From the NCBI RefSeq assembly GCF_028453695.1, contig NC_135777.1, positions 434,001-498,000 of the forward strand: DNA of 64,000 bases, given 5' to 3'. Shown here piece by piece: positions 11,001 through 23,499 of the stretch (position 1 is the stretch's first letter; each line of letters opens with the position of its first letter). The stretch is from Augochlora pura (lineage: Eukaryota > Arthropoda > Insecta > Hymenoptera > Halictidae). The position numbers were made by a program, and so were the translations under genes. The notes beneath the pieces were generated by a model. That model saw only the letters and a program-made list of their open reading frames with translations, did no database searches and was not told where the DNA came from.

Positions 11001-13156
11001 CGCTAAACATTTTATTGTTCTTCCGTCGTATAGACTGTCTCGTTGTTTAAGAATAAAAGAAATGAAGAAAATGCAGTCGTCGAAATAGTTTTCATGTATT
11101 AAACCTGTATTAAATCATTACAAACAATCCAAATTAAATTATCATATCATATTATTAATTTAACATGTTAAATGTCGAATATGAACTGACAAAATCCGAC
11201 AGTGCCAAAGTCATTCAATTAACAAAACCGAAGCTAAACATATAGTAATAAAAATGAATTTCAAAACCTTGTTAAAAATTAATGTCGTCCATACGCGGCT
11301 GACAAACTCGGCGCGTTAATATGTGGATATTAAAATTGGATTGCAGTGGAATTGCATAAATTCTTAAGAGCCAGGATGCTGCAATCGAGGCGGGTTAATT
11401 CTGTTAATTTTGCATTCTGCTCTCGAGTCGCGGCCCGCTTTTCGTTTTTCTCACTTTTTCCCCACTCGGATTTCAGAAACTTGAACTTTGTATGCGGCTG
11501 GTTAGATTAACTTTAAATCACCTCTCGGTGGGGCAGAGAGGACTAAAAAATCTGGTAACACGCGAGCGAGATCGTGCGCGACGGGTGCCCTTAAAAGGGC
11601 TCGAACTGTTCCCTACCTGACATCTGGCAAGCAACGAGCAAACTGTCGCGACACCTTACAACGTATAAGTGCGCAAATTAATATCGTCTCGAACTAGGCC
11701 AGCGATGGTTTCAGAGCAAAGTTGGACGGCAGAGAGCAACTTTTCGCTAAATGTTCATTTCTGCGAAATACTATTGTGTTCCGATACAAAAGGATCATAA
11801 TTAAAGAGTCTTCCGAAAGGAATGCTTTGAAGTACGCCCGGAGAAAGATAAATGTACGGAACGTAATGTCCATATTGCAGCTTGAAAGCATCGAGTACCT
11901 CGCAACTTAAACAACAACGAAAGCTACAATTATGTTCTCTCGAAAACGTCAGCTCCGGATTTTTCACTGAAATTCTAATTGTAATTACACCGTTCAAGAG
12001 AAGCTGAGAGTTGAATCGCTTGTTACAATGTACAGAAATTGAGTTAAGTTTAAACAGAAATTAAGTTTAAATAATGTCATTTTTATTATCGTTTTGCAAA
12101 AGTCTCGTCTTCGATTCAGCCGATTACAGGTAAAAAGCAATTAAATAACAAATGACTTTGATCTTGGATAATCGAAGTTCCACTGTATATGTTAAAGCTA
12201 TATCTTGTTAAAAAAAAATGACTGTTCGAACTTCGGTATACATATATTCCAATAATTTGAATATTTCATATTCGCGTTTCTATTCAATCATATGCATCGC
12301 TACGCGAAAATATTGGATCGCTCGTTTCGCGCACGATATTTATTTTCTCGTATTTTAGTACTAAACAAAACGTATTCGACGATTCGCGTGATTGTTTTTT
12401 GTGTAAACGCCAGCCTAGATATAGCAACGAAAGAAATCAATAGAAAAGAATCAAGAAAAATTTAAAAAAATATATAGTTTAGTTTAACTCGTTTAGAACT
12501 TGTTTTAACGAGTCAGATGCTCTTAGTTTTTCTACGCAAATTCAATGTATAATGAAAATAAAGGAAATATTACTAAATCTATTAAAATCACCAATAGATA
12601 ATAAAATAAAAATGATAAATAAAATATGATACATTTTATTTATATATTCTAATTCTTGCGATTAACGCATTAGATTGAACCGAAGAAGCAGTCGAGTAAG
12701 AATGCAAAGTAAACAAGCTCGAAAAGCAGACATCGGACAGGCAGACAGTCTCTGCTCCGTTCTCTGTGCCACGATCACCGCAAGCGATCCAACATTTTTG
12801 AGCAGCGCTGTGCATAGTTGGCACTATTCCCCGGCCGCTTCGCCGATGCGAATAGTTTCGAATTGTTCGGCGTGGCACCTCCAGTTGACAGAGACGCCAG
12901 TTTCTCGGCTTCGAATCGTACGATGTAAATAAGCCGGATAACGTATACGTCGTTACGTGGCAGAAATTCAATAACCAATAGATATCCGCGGCGTGCATAT
13001 AGTCAACAAGCCAGCCAACGAAAACAACGAGCTAGACAGAGCAGGGAGGAAGAAAATGGAGCGTGGAGGACAAAGGCGAAAAGTGCGAAGAGGAACGGAG
13101 AGCGTGCGAGGCGGAGATCAGAGAGAAGAGAGAGACGGAAGAGTTTGCGGGCAAAA
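8089..13156. other. Non-coding stretch of alternating GC- and AT-rich blocks
   Basis: No gene is recognised. There is a short GA array near 8620-8634 and a CT-rich strip at 8699-8728. A GGC-rich trinucleotide tract lies at 9310-9352 and a CpG-rich block at about 9640-10030. From 11090 to 12660 the sequence is AT-rich with only short frames. A pair of overlapping frames at 10681-11088 has no recognisable similarity. Confidence 0.65.
9310..9352. repeat. GGC/GTC trinucleotide tract
   Basis: An imperfect GGT/GGC/GTC triplet tract. It gives an Ala-rich run in the minus-strand frame 8984-9412, and no independent coding support was found. Confidence 0.8.
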
Positions 13157-13172
13157 GAGAGAGAGGGAGAGA

Positions 13173-13212
<40 letters not shown>
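13157..13212. repeat. (GA)n microsatellite, 56 bp
   Basis: A GA array with two GGG interruptions, the longest dinucleotide array in the window. It generates four spurious overlapping frames. Confidence 0.97.
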
Positions 13213-13214
<2 letters not shown>

Positions 13215-13380
13215 GATGGCGAAGCACACGGTTGTACTCGAGCAGCGCTTCGATTCAATTTAGCCGCGCCGTGCCACGGATCCTCGCTCTCCCGCGTATA
13301 TTTGCCGGGATTTGATTTACGCATAAAATATTCACCTTGCCCAAGATTTCGTTAGAGTTTCAAAGTTCTTGAACGCACAG

Positions 13381-13412
13381 CCGCCGCCGCCGCCGCCGCC
13401 GCCGTCGCTGCC
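13381..13412. repeat. (CCG)n trinucleotide repeat
   Basis: Eight CCG units followed by TCG and CTG variants. It gives poly-Ala or poly-Arg in minus-strand chance frames. Confidence 0.95.
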
Positions 13413-13496
13413 GGTTTTCTGCTACGCTCTGCTCGGGCTCCAAAGCAACAGCGGGAACCAGCCGGAGAGGACGAAGAAGTGGAAGTAACTCGGGAG

Positions 13497-13520
13497 AAAA
13501 CGAAAACGAAAACGAAAGCG
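13497..13520. repeat. CGAAAA hexamer repeat
   Basis: Three to four units of CGAAAA or CGAAAG. Confidence 0.8.
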
Positions 13521-15458
13521 AGCGCGCGAACGCCGAAATAAAAGGGGAGAGAAAGAAGTTCGCGAGAGACACAGAACAATGGAGGAGAAGCAAGGTGACT
13601 TTCGCGAAGGATTTCGTGCGGCGGGAATCTTGAGGTGCCTACAGCAGAAAAGTTTCGCGGACCGAAAAAAGGGACGGAGAGAATGGGGGGAGGGGGAGGC
13701 GAGTACGAGTGGACGAAAGACCGTAGAAATTCCGTGATTTCTCCGATGCTTCTCCTTCTCGACATTTTTCTGCCTACCCCGTGACTCTTTTTGTCTTCTC
13801 CGCTTCTCCCTATCATCTTGGCTGCGGACGGAATCGAATAAATCGAAGACAGACACCGGGCTGAACTATCCACGACCGATACCACTGATTTGATAACGCC
13901 GGAAAATGTTGGCCAAAGTTCACGCGACGCGTGCGAAGCGGCAACTTCGGTTACCTGAAGGGTTTCGGAACGTTTTCGTAGTACTTCACACCCATGACAT
14001 CGATATTGTCAATGATTCGTTGGAGAAAAATTCACAATCTTGTACGGTATTTTGTATTTATTTAACAGACAATCTCTAAATTCTTCTAATTCGGTTACCC
14101 TAAAATATAATATTTTATTTGACCTCACGAGCCGGTTTTCTCGTAATTGTTTTCTCCGCGAAGGCTTAAAAAACGTGGTGTTATGAAGACCTCTACTGAA
14201 ACAAACGATGATAGCGATCGCGTCGACACGGTATCGATCGGCGATGCTCGAGGCAGATTACTCCCGCAACGGACAAAATGTTAAGATGCTAAGGCAGATC
14301 TTTGCATAAATGCGCGCGATAAAGAAAAATGATCTCGTACCGCTATAACACCACGGCTGGGTCTTAATTAAGAATGAGTAATATTAGCATTTTACATTCT
14401 GATATTCATCCTAACTGCGCTTGCCAGAGATTATCTTCAATAATTTATTAAAAGAAAAGTTTATGTTTTCCCTGAAACGTACCTCTTAACATTCCGAGAA
14501 TGCTGTGGCTGTTTTAGCTTGACGATTTACAGCAAATGATTCTACCGCCACTTGCAGCAATAAGGGTTTAACAGTGCTGAGTAGAATGCGCGTTTGTATG
14601 CAAATGTATATTCTTACCCGTTAAAGAAAAAATCTTTCTTTTCCAACTCAAAAAATGGTAACGCTTTCTTTTTACTTAGATGAAAACGTTTGTAGTTATT
14701 GTAAGAAATAAAACAATAATTATTCCAACAAATGCATCCGCACGATCGCGTACAAGGTTCGCTGAAAATATTACATGTTACACATTCGTCCACCGGATCC
14801 CGTAATTTTTTCCATAAATCAGACTTTATTTACGATGAACCGTGGCCACTATACAGTAATACATCACGAGTCGCGCTAAATATTAAAACGAGCAATCGGG
14901 GATCGGAGAATAAATCAAACGAAATTACATTTTAAGCATTCATTGACTTCTGACAGTTTTTCACTGGGCGCGGCGTAACGTGGCGCATTCATCAGGAAAT
15001 TAAAAACTGTTGAGAAATTAATCGCGCCGATAACTCACCGGCGAAGCGAAAGAACCAGAAAAGTCTGTTCGAAAAACGGATAACGCATTGCTTCCGAGTC
15101 GTACCGGTACAATCTGTGCGGCAAGTATACCGCGCATCAGAAATATACATCATACTTAGCCCGGGCCGTTCGGCTCGCCGCTCGTAGATTCCCGGGAAGG
15201 AACCGAAAAGTTCGACTGTATCGAGGCGCTGGACCGTTTGAACGAAGACTTCTGGGCAAAGCGCGCGCAATAAAAGGCTATTTCGAGATAAATTTTCGAC
15301 CGTGCCGCTCTCGCGGATCATTGGTCCGCGTTAGGCATTGTGCGTAGACTTCCTTATCGCCCGGCCAGTATCTGTTACTTTCGCTCTCAAGTTTCGCCGG
15401 ATGCCCCGGGAAATTTATCCGCGCAGCTACACTCCTTCCGTCCGAAAACTTATCCCGG

Positions 15459-15498
15459 GGAATGTGGCGGAATGTGGCGGAATGTGGCGGAATGTGGG
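15459..15498. repeat. 10-bp tandem repeat, 4 copies
   Basis: The unit GGAATGTGGC occurs at 15459, 15469, 15479 and 15489, with only the last base of the final copy altered. The near-identity suggests recent expansion. Confidence 0.95.
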
Positions 15499-15829
15499 GC
15501 AGAGGGGACGGCGTACACGTGACCATCGCAATATGTTCGATGGCAGGACCGTTAGCTCGCCCTATTGGTTCCGAAGGACCCAAGCTCGAGCTCTTCTCTA
15601 TTCCATTTATTCCGTATACATAATACATCGTTTTGCGAGCAACCAGGCCCCACTTGGACTCCTGTCGAGCATGTAGGTATTCTTATTTCTACGCTCGATT
15701 TAACGGGCCACGATGGGAACCGGCATTTTCATCGGCGTGTCCAAGTTTAGCGATGCCCGCCCATCAATAATCCTGGACCATTAGTCTTAGTCCTCGGGCC
15801 GAATCATGCTTACAAATCAGTTTTCACTG

Positions 15830-15830
<1 letters not shown>

Positions 15831-15859
<29 letters not shown>
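15831..15859. repeat. (CT)n microsatellite
   Basis: An uninterrupted CT array of about 14 units. Confidence 0.96.
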
Positions 15860-15863
<4 letters not shown>

Positions 15864-17570
15864 TCGATCTAAACGCCAGAAAAATATGATTCGTCGATGA
15901 CTTTTCTTGCTTGTTCCTCGTTTATGTCGCTGCGACGCCCTACTCTCCTTTCACGATCGGCTCTTTGTTGTCTCGTAACTGCTTCTCCGCCAATCTCAAC
16001 TTAACTTCTTTAGTCGAATTTATTTTGTGATACACATTCTTGTATTTCAAATACGTGCTGGCTGGTTTCGACGAAGTAATAAAATCTAACATCTAATTTT
16101 TACTAATTAATTTTTACAGCGATATGTTTAATTTAGTATTAATAAATGTCAATTGATTTTTAACAATAAAACCAGAATTCATAGAAACATAAAATCGATC
16201 TTATTTTCTAATTGCTTTTATAAATGGTGATAAAATTATGTTGCAATTTATATTGAATTTATATTGTCAAAATGTTGATGATCACGCTGCTAGAAGTTTC
16301 GATAAATTATTTCACGTATCGCTGAAAGGCAACGATATATCCTGTCGCAGTTACGTAGATGCCATTCGAAACGACTAAAACATTGATTCCCCGGCAAATT
16401 GCGTGTAATTCAGAATAAGTAGATCCCGTTTGCTCCGGTATTCACGGGCGGTCCTTTATTGAATTTTCAAGCAGATACTTTTCCTCGATGGCTCGCGGAA
16501 TACGCAAGTTTTGTAAACCTTTAGTCCATCAATATAAATGGGGAACGGAAGCATTTTCATGATTCCACGGGTGGCGTGCACAGCCCGGCCATAAACACCG
16601 TGGATACTCATCGCGGCAGCGGCGGCTTCAGTTTTTTTCTTTCTTTTTTGAAACGCGATCGACCGTGGATCGCGGGGAGGAACGGAAGGAAAGGAGGAAT
16701 TTATTGAAATCCGCAGCGGAGGGGCCTAGCGGAGGCTGCTGGCAGAGGCGCCTCTTGACCGGAAGAAAACGACTTCTTTCATTTCAAAAGCCGCTTCTTC
16801 TTCGAACGATTACTCGGCCGTCCCTCCTCCTCCTCTTACTCCCTCCTTCTCCACCCCCTGCCCCCATCGCCGACAGAAGTAATACGCATTTGAATCGGGT
16901 CCGCGCATGAATATGAATAGAACCGCGAGCGTCGAAAGAGAGCGCGCGCGGTAGGAAAGAGAGGGTTTAACTCGATGAAATCCACAGTGCAAGCTGCCGG
17001 TGCACTGTGAGCCAGTCGGCTCTCGTTCAGGTGCTTTATCGAGTATATGTCCCGATAATGCACGGCCCCGAAATATAATCCTTGTCGCGGTGGCGCGCGA
17101 TGAAAGCTTCGGTTTCGCTGCAGCGAAAATCACGCGGAGGCTTACCTATCCTGCTATTTTATGCCGCAGGAACCGGCTTTGGCCGCCATATAGGCAGGAG
17201 AGCGTAGGCGGATCCCCGGTGAATGGCTTCCCGGCACCGCTACAACCACGCGATGCAACGCGTAATTACTTTATACGTTTATGGCGACGGGCCTTTCGTT
17301 GGGCCCTTTTGTCGGCGCGCCGTGTGATTTATCGAGGCAACCCGGCCGCCACCGACCGTCCTGGGAATTTCCAAAGCCCCGCGTGGATCTCGACGCCCAC
17401 GCTGCCCCGTTTACCGCCGATGAATTCGTAACGAATCCTTGTAATCCCGCGTTTAACCGACCTAGCCCTTTCTTCCTCGGTGATGCGGACCGCTCGGCAA
17501 TAATGCAAAAATTAGATCCCGTTAACTAACTCTTATTTGAATTTTTATACCAATTTTTAACGCCATGCAG

Positions 17571-17573
<3 letters not shown>

Positions 17574-17616
<43 letters not shown>
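17574..17616. repeat. (CT)n microsatellite
   Basis: A CT array with a single G substitution at 17581. Confidence 0.96.
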
Positions 17617-17617
<1 letters not shown>

Positions 17618-18444
17618 ATTTCCATGCACGATAATTGCCATATAATTTTAGGATAGCGTTGCCTAATACGAAAACCTCTCCTAACCCGAGATTCTACTTT
17701 ATTTTCGTTAAGTTTCTTGTCGATATTCACACGAGTCTTTTAATATCTTATAAATAGTAAATGTATAATTATGTTCGTAATTTGTATCTAATACTCTGTT
17801 TAATTCAGTCTTTGTTATTAAAATGTTTTTATCAAACAGTCCTCTCGTTGAACCATCGTTGCGAACAATTTTCAAAATTTCATTACTTTATGATATCTTT
17901 GTGTTCCCTTTATGAAATATGGACGGTCATGGGGAAAGAAAAGTTATACGGTCCTGGAATATTGCAAAATTGGACGTCGCCAACGAACGTATAAATGCAA
18001 CGTATTCTCTTTATGAAATATGAGGAAAAACGTAACACAAAGAAAACTCATAGATTTCCAGAATATCACCCTATACTTTATCACTAGACCGCGGACGCGT
18101 ATACAAAGAGTCTACCTGGATCAGCGTAGACCATCGAATCCCCCGGCATTTTTTCCATACATTTATTTACGAAATAAAACTGCGTTGCTTAAAATACTGT
18201 TTCCAGAAATTTCTGCATCCTCTTTGTAAACGAAATATTATGCTGCGAGAACAGTTAATTTTGCTTCACGAGCATCAACAGAATATACAAAAGAGAGACG
18301 AACCAATTTAATTTATTGTTCCGGGGTTATATTCTGCGGTAAATGTAATTTCAAACTCATGTACACTTTGGTTTACATCGTTTAACGTATCGGTAAATAT
18401 TATAAACGCGTAAACAATAATAGTATACTTGTAACTTTGTATAA

Positions 18445-18460
18445 CAATTCACGTGAATTG
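18445..18460. promoter_or_regulatory. 16-bp perfect palindrome centred on an E-box
   Basis: CAATTCACGTGAATTG is identical to its reverse complement, and its centre is the canonical E-box CACGTG. bHLH dimers of the Myc/Max and Clock/Cycle type bind CACGTG as a family property. Symmetric flanks extending five bases each side are unusual for a chance E-box. It lies in AT-rich DNA with no adjacent gene, so any regulatory role is inference. Confidence 0.35.
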
Positions 18461-18788
18461 AATTCAACATTTCGGACGCAAAATACGAGGATACCGGCGG
18501 ACATATTTGCAATGTGATTACGAATGTACAGAAGTAATTAAAAGGGAACGTTATTTAAAGAGTAATTGTTTCCGAATAACGATCGTAAACTGTCCACGAA
18601 ATATTCACGTTCGTGTGAAATATTCATCGTATGATTACACGGAGATATAATTTATAATGAAACCTAGAAATAATGAAGAGAATTATATTAAAAATAAAGT
18701 CTTTTAATAAAAAATAGATTTACAGTTTCTACTTGGTAGGAATGTGTATTAAGAGCAGCAAAATTATCTCGGATGCCTGAAAGACCAT

Positions 18789-19382
18789 ATGCTTTTCGAA
18801 TATGAAACGACATCGTGTTCTCTTCCTACACCTACGGCGATTCCAATGGCGATTATCCAGCTGCGATGCATACGTTTCGATTGCTTTTCGTTTCTGATAT
18901 TGGAATTGCTTCGCGCAGATTTCTTTTTCGCGTTAGCGCCGATAAAGGGTTTCGGTCGCAAAACCATCGAATCTCCAGTGAATAAAAGCGAGCATTTCCG
19001 ACAACCCTCGACTGCATACAGCAAACTTAACCAAAATGGTTCTTCGATATTTTCGATGGGAGAGTTTCCCTCCATGGGGATAGTCTGGCCCTCTCGTCGA
19101 ACACCGGCACCGACGAATTACCACCTATTCCGTTACTTTCGCGAATCGTTCCGCGGAATTTTCTTCGTCGGTGTGTTTCCCGAACTGCGGAACTCCGTTC
19201 AAAATTGGCTCCAGCGAAAAGTTATCAAAAGTTATGCGCGAGCGTTTTCCAAAGAAATTTCAGATCACCGATCGGAAACCTTGAAGTTGAAAGTTAAAAA
19301 TTCTGGCATTGTCTACGTTGCATCGTTAAAATTTTATTCGACCCCGTTATACGAATGGACTATAGACTATAATGGATTATAG
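18789..19382 (+). CDS. Long open frame, hypothetical, doubtful
   Basis: This is the longest plus-strand frame in the window and is not sustained by simple repeats: 197 codons from ATG to TAG. Residue composition is mixed, with an early hydrophobic stretch (roughly residues 35-55, rich in Phe, Leu and Ile) and a basic C-terminal half. With stops at about 5 percent of codons, a frame of this length has a substantial chance of arising once in 64 kb of both strands, so length alone is weak evidence. I recognise no domain, and no convincing Kozak context, promoter or poly(A) arrangement marks it. It could be a lineage-restricted gene, part of an unrecognised transposon, or chance. Confidence 0.12.
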   Translation: MLFEYETTSCSLPTPTAIPMAIIQLRCIRFDCFSFLILELLRADFFFALAPIKGFGRKTIESPVNKSEHFRQPSTAYSKLNQNGSSIFSMGEFPSMGIVWPSRRTPAPTNYHLFRYFRESFRGIFFVGVFPELRNSVQNWLQRKVIKSYARAFSKEISDHRSETLKLKVKNSGIVYVASLKFYSTPLYEWTIDYNGL

Positions 19383-22138
19383 ACTTTTAACGAGGTCAAA
19401 TATTTCGAGATACATTTACATTTAATGAACGTAATGTGGAAATTATGATTCACTATGGTATGACACGTCTTGGTGAAAATTTAACAGAGAAAATCGAACT
19501 GGACGGGGAATAAAATATTTGCCAGACGAGAATAGCTAATTTATTGGAAAATTTAATTATCTATTACTGAAGTATCATTGTATATAATTTTTTAAATATT
19601 GGATACCTTTCGCTGTTATTTGAATCGCGTCGTTATGATTTTTATTCTCAGATAATAGCATCGAAAACAAGAATTTCAAACAGATAACTATCGTCTTCGT
19701 TTGAAATAAAATCTGCCCGGATATCGAGTTTTCTAAAAACATTAAAAACAGAATACCGTGCACCTATTAACGAAATCCTCGCTGCGGATAGCTGCGTGAT
19801 CATTATAACAAACGAACGTAGGAACCGCGACCGATAGAAGACAGAGAAAAGATATACGTAATACTGTTGAAGTAAAAGTGTTACGGAATTTGCAGACATA
19901 ATCGATAAACATATTCCGAGCGGAAATCCGACGGGGATCGGTACCGAGACAGCTGAATTCCTAGCTTCGTGATTCGTGCTGCTACACCACCACGGTATTA
20001 ATATTTGATACACATCATTCGGTTTTACTGCCGGCATAAATGCGTCGGATGGGCGCGTGCGTGCATCGTGAATCACCGGAAATGCGATTCGCCCGGGAAT
20101 CGATAGATGCTGGGGATACGTAACCGGTCAAGAGGACCTGTACCGTGAATACATATGCATCATTTTCGTCACTCGAAAACCGTTTTGAACGATCGTTATC
20201 CCAAGCATGAGCTGGTAAATGCATTCGTACGTGATAGTTCACTGACGCGTAATAGGATGCGCATATAAAAGAGTTGGCGTTTCGATAAATACTATGCGAG
20301 CGGCGCTGCAAAAATGTTCTCCACGGCCCTCGGGGTCCGTGAAACTCGTCTCGTTCCGCCTGCTGTATTGTGAAATGCATAATAACGCAGCTTTCGTTAA
20401 AAGCGTTTCGCCTATCAAAATTATACGTTTCTGTGTGCTCGCGATAACGTTAAATTCGCATATTTCATTCAATTAGTAAACTATTCATTAAAGCACTTTG
20501 ATTATTCTTCATTTTGCAATATATATTGTTCTGGGCTGTCCACGGTAGGCTCAAAAATCGCTCTATCTTTGAGCTGCTGTAATTTCGCTCAAAATAATCG
20601 CACGGAGGCGATATTGCTACTTAATTGTCTTTAATATATATCGTTTGTTATAAATATCATTAATTAAATTACAAAGAAGAGTTGAAAAATTATAATTTGT
20701 TAGTAAATGTAAAATTGCGATTTTTAGTTGGAAAACAATGGAATTCTGTAACCACGGAGCACGCCTGTACGAAATTATTGTCGATGTCAATTGAAAAACG
20801 ATAACGCAGGTGTATAGAGGAACGATAAACGTTCATTTTAATTCCGCGCAGGCGTTGATATTACATACTTAACGAAGAGCCCCTTTGAATGGGAAATATT
20901 CTCGGAAAATTATGTTGCGGATGTTGCCGGAAGGCAATCGCGCTCAATTCAAGCAAATAATTAATTCCCTTTGTTAGCGCGGGTATCTGTCGAGGAACAC
21001 GGGGCACATGGTTATGATAGCCGGTTTTCATCAGAATTCCCCAGTTTTGTACTTCAGCGATTTCCTTCGCTAAACTCCGTCGCGCGGCGTACAACAATCT
21101 CCCGCGCCTTTGCTTCTATTCCGTCGTTCCACTTCGGAACCCGAAGTGGTACTTATAGTCAGATCGATGCTAAGTTACGTCATTATTTGTCACAACGTCT
21201 AGGCGCGTTCTCTCTTTCGGTAATTACGGGTGCCTCCGTTCCCCCGGACTCGGTTCGCTTGGATAAACGATAAAGAGCCACCGTTATTAACGGCCTCACC
21301 CTTCCTCCCCCCACCCGGTGTTTTTGCTCTTCGCTTATTATCCGATATCCACGCTGGAAAAAGAATAGAAAATGCTCATTCGGTAATTGTACCAGAAGAG
21401 GCAGAGCCGGATGCCTTTCGTCGGCGATAATCGACGAAATTTCCTGCACTTGAAACGTGCTTCTTTAATAATTACTAATTACGATGCCGTTACAAACGGC
21501 GAATAATGTTATTTTATCGATGTAGCTGTGCTCGCACTCGACCGACCGGTAATCAAATTACAATTGTCTCTCCCGTTTGCGTGCCTGGGAAATCTTTGAT
21601 TGTTTTGCATTTGGATAAAATGCTTGTCGAATTATTAGCGATTTTCCATAGCGCTCCCGTTTGGTATTAAATTAATATGAAACAAATTTTTATTAACTCG
21701 AAAATTAAACTAAATGTCTTATCGTAACTTTTGTCGCTTCAGCAAATTTTAATATCGCCCAAAGCTGTAGAATCCAGCAATCGCGAAAGAAATATCGATA
21801 ACAGAAGAAATAATGTCTCCCGTAAAGGGACAATCTTCCCAGAATAAATTTACATAGACAAACGTACGAGCTCCGCGTCTCTTTTGACCGCGATACCTCC
21901 GAAGTTTAAAAGTTTCCCGATCATGCGAGATTATTCTGGCCGCGCGCGGCCGTTCCCCGTACGTATCCCAGACGTTAAATACGTTGCTCTCTCTGTATCT
22001 GATTTAGAAGGTACGATATTCTCCCTGCGCGTCGGCGGACGGCTCCTTTCCCCGAAGGGAGCTTCCAGGGCATTATGGTTCCGGTCAAAGTTTGGCTAGA
22101 AACGTGGAATAGGTTGTGTAGAGATGAGATCCAGACCG

Positions 22139-22266
22139 GAAGAAGAAGATACGGGGGAAAGAGAACGCGAGAGGGAAAAAGGGAGAAGGAGAGAGAGAGG
22201 AAGAAGGAGAGGCAGCGAATAGGAGTGAGCGAGACATGGGGGTGGGGAGGGGGGGGGAGAGAATGC
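22139..22266. repeat. Polypurine tract with G-runs
   Basis: About 125 bp composed almost only of A and G, ending in GGGGGTGGGGAGGGGGGGG at 22237-22258. A long homopurine strand with a terminal G-run block could form triplex or quadruplex structures. Confidence 0.85.
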
Positions 22267-23004
22267 GAGCAGGAGCTTAAAGAGAGAATTTCAGAGGACG
22301 CAGAGAAGTGGATGGGTACGGACTGGTCATGTAAAGCGGAATGAATCTCGCAGCCGCACGTGGCTTGGCCGCGATCCACGCTATTCCAACCACTCTTCGC
22401 GTTGTGTAAGCTTTTTATGTCGGGAATTTAAATTAGATACAAACACTTTCCATTCACAACCGTAGAAATTCGCGCCGTCGCGCCTACCGAATCATCCCGG
22501 GGATATTCCGTTATTTTCACGGCGTTTTATACTTTCGTTCGCAGCTCCCCCCCTCTTCGTCTTAGCATTTAAACGAGAATCAAGGGGTCATATCGCGAAG
22601 GGTATTGAAGATAACCCGCGGAATTTCTTCGGGGGATTATTTAAATATCCTTGGGCTTGGATCGTGACGTTATTACGGATCGAATGCTGAACGCGTTTCC
22701 TTTTATTGGTCGTGCCTCTCGCGCCAATTGGTAGGCCAAAGTAGCCTAATTTGATACTAGTTTCTCAAGAAATTTTTACTCTTGGCTGAAGACTATTTTT
22801 ATTAATAGAAAAATACTTATTACCGGCAGCAATTAGCAAACGTCGGAAGGTTAGTCAGGTATGCGAAAGAAACTTGGAAATTCGAGGCGGACAGAACGAG
22901 TAGCCAATTATAGGCAACTTTGATTTCGCAGTGCCGCGCGTATCGGCGAGTAGTCTGAGCCAGCAGTGATCGGTCGCGGGTTTACGCGAGTAGTTAAAGT
23001 CAAT

Positions 23005-23070
23005 GCCGGTTAGCCGTGGGCATGAACATAGTAGTTGTTGCCGGTGCTGATCAGCCGTGAACATAAGCAG
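23005..23070. repeat. Imperfect direct duplication, about 30 bp
   Basis: Two related copies starting at 23005 and 23040 share GCCGGT, then AGCCGTG, then GAACATA in the same order. The second lacks some bases. It reads as a diverged tandem duplication. Confidence 0.55.
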
Positions 23071-23451
23071 TAATAAACCGTGGTCGATTCAGTTTGCCGG
23101 GCGAGACCGGTCGGTCGCGCGGCGATTCGGGATCGATACCGGTCGAATTGAACATAGTGCGAGATATCGAAGGTGCCTACCGGGAGGTATAGGTTGAGTA
23201 GAGGCGTGCCAAAATGTGATTGCGGCAACATTGCGTCACCGCCAGTGGTCCCGGGGTATCTTTGGAGGCTCGTCGTTGGAGAGGACGAAGTAGGATTCTC
23301 CTCCTTTCGAAAGCGTCGTTAGGGGCCTTTGGCACAAGGCCAATCACATCGACTGGCTACTGTGTATGTTTCGCCCCGACACAGTGCTACCTTTCCCTAC
23401 ATACGTTCTCTACCCTTGGGTCTAGTTTGGTCTGGCATGGCTCGGCTCGGT

Positions 23452-23499
23452 TTCGGCTTCGGCTTCGGCTTCGGCTCCGGCTTCGGCTTCGGCTTCGGC
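23452..23499. repeat. (TTCGGC)8 hexamer array
   Basis: Eight hexamers at 23452-23499, one with a C for T. In one plus-strand frame they read alternating Phe-Gly, a pattern also produced by FG-repeat proteins. The frame has no other support, so a microsatellite is the simpler reading. Confidence 0.93.

Larger units (their letters stand above)
13213..18444. other. Non-coding stretch with several microsatellites
   Basis: No gene is recognised. Contents are a CCG tract (13381-13412), a CGAAAA hexamer repeat (13497-13520), a purine-rich G block (13680-13705), a decamer array (15459-15498), and CT arrays (15831-15859 and 17574-17616). A GC-rich section lies at about 16560-17460. A possible minus-strand donor (CCG|GTGAGT) at about 15029 follows an open frame that starts at 15321 on the minus strand. 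No family is recognised. Confidence 0.65.
18461..23004. other. Non-coding stretch, one 197-codon frame of unclear status
   Basis: No gene is recognised with confidence. It includes the open frame at 18789-19382 (listed separately), AT-rich DNA at 19380-19780 and 20460-20720, and a purine-rich tract at 22139-22266. A TATATAAAA at 20263-20270 sits 24 bp before an ATG at 20294, but that spacing is too short for a promoter feeding that ATG. Confidence 0.6.

Noticed and set aside
13352..13885. 177-codon minus-strand frame
   Set aside because: It runs through the CCG tract and the CGAAAA repeat, and several other minus-strand frames overlap it in other phases. This is GC-content and repeat driven.
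19860..19890. TAATACTGT matching the seed of the miR-8 family
   Set aside because: The match ends after nine bases; the rest of the mature sequence and the precursor hairpin are absent.
20263..20476. TATATAAAA followed by an ATG and a 60-codon frame
   Set aside because: The ATG lies at about the expected transcription start, leaving no 5' leader. There is no initiator match, and a minus-strand frame overlaps it.
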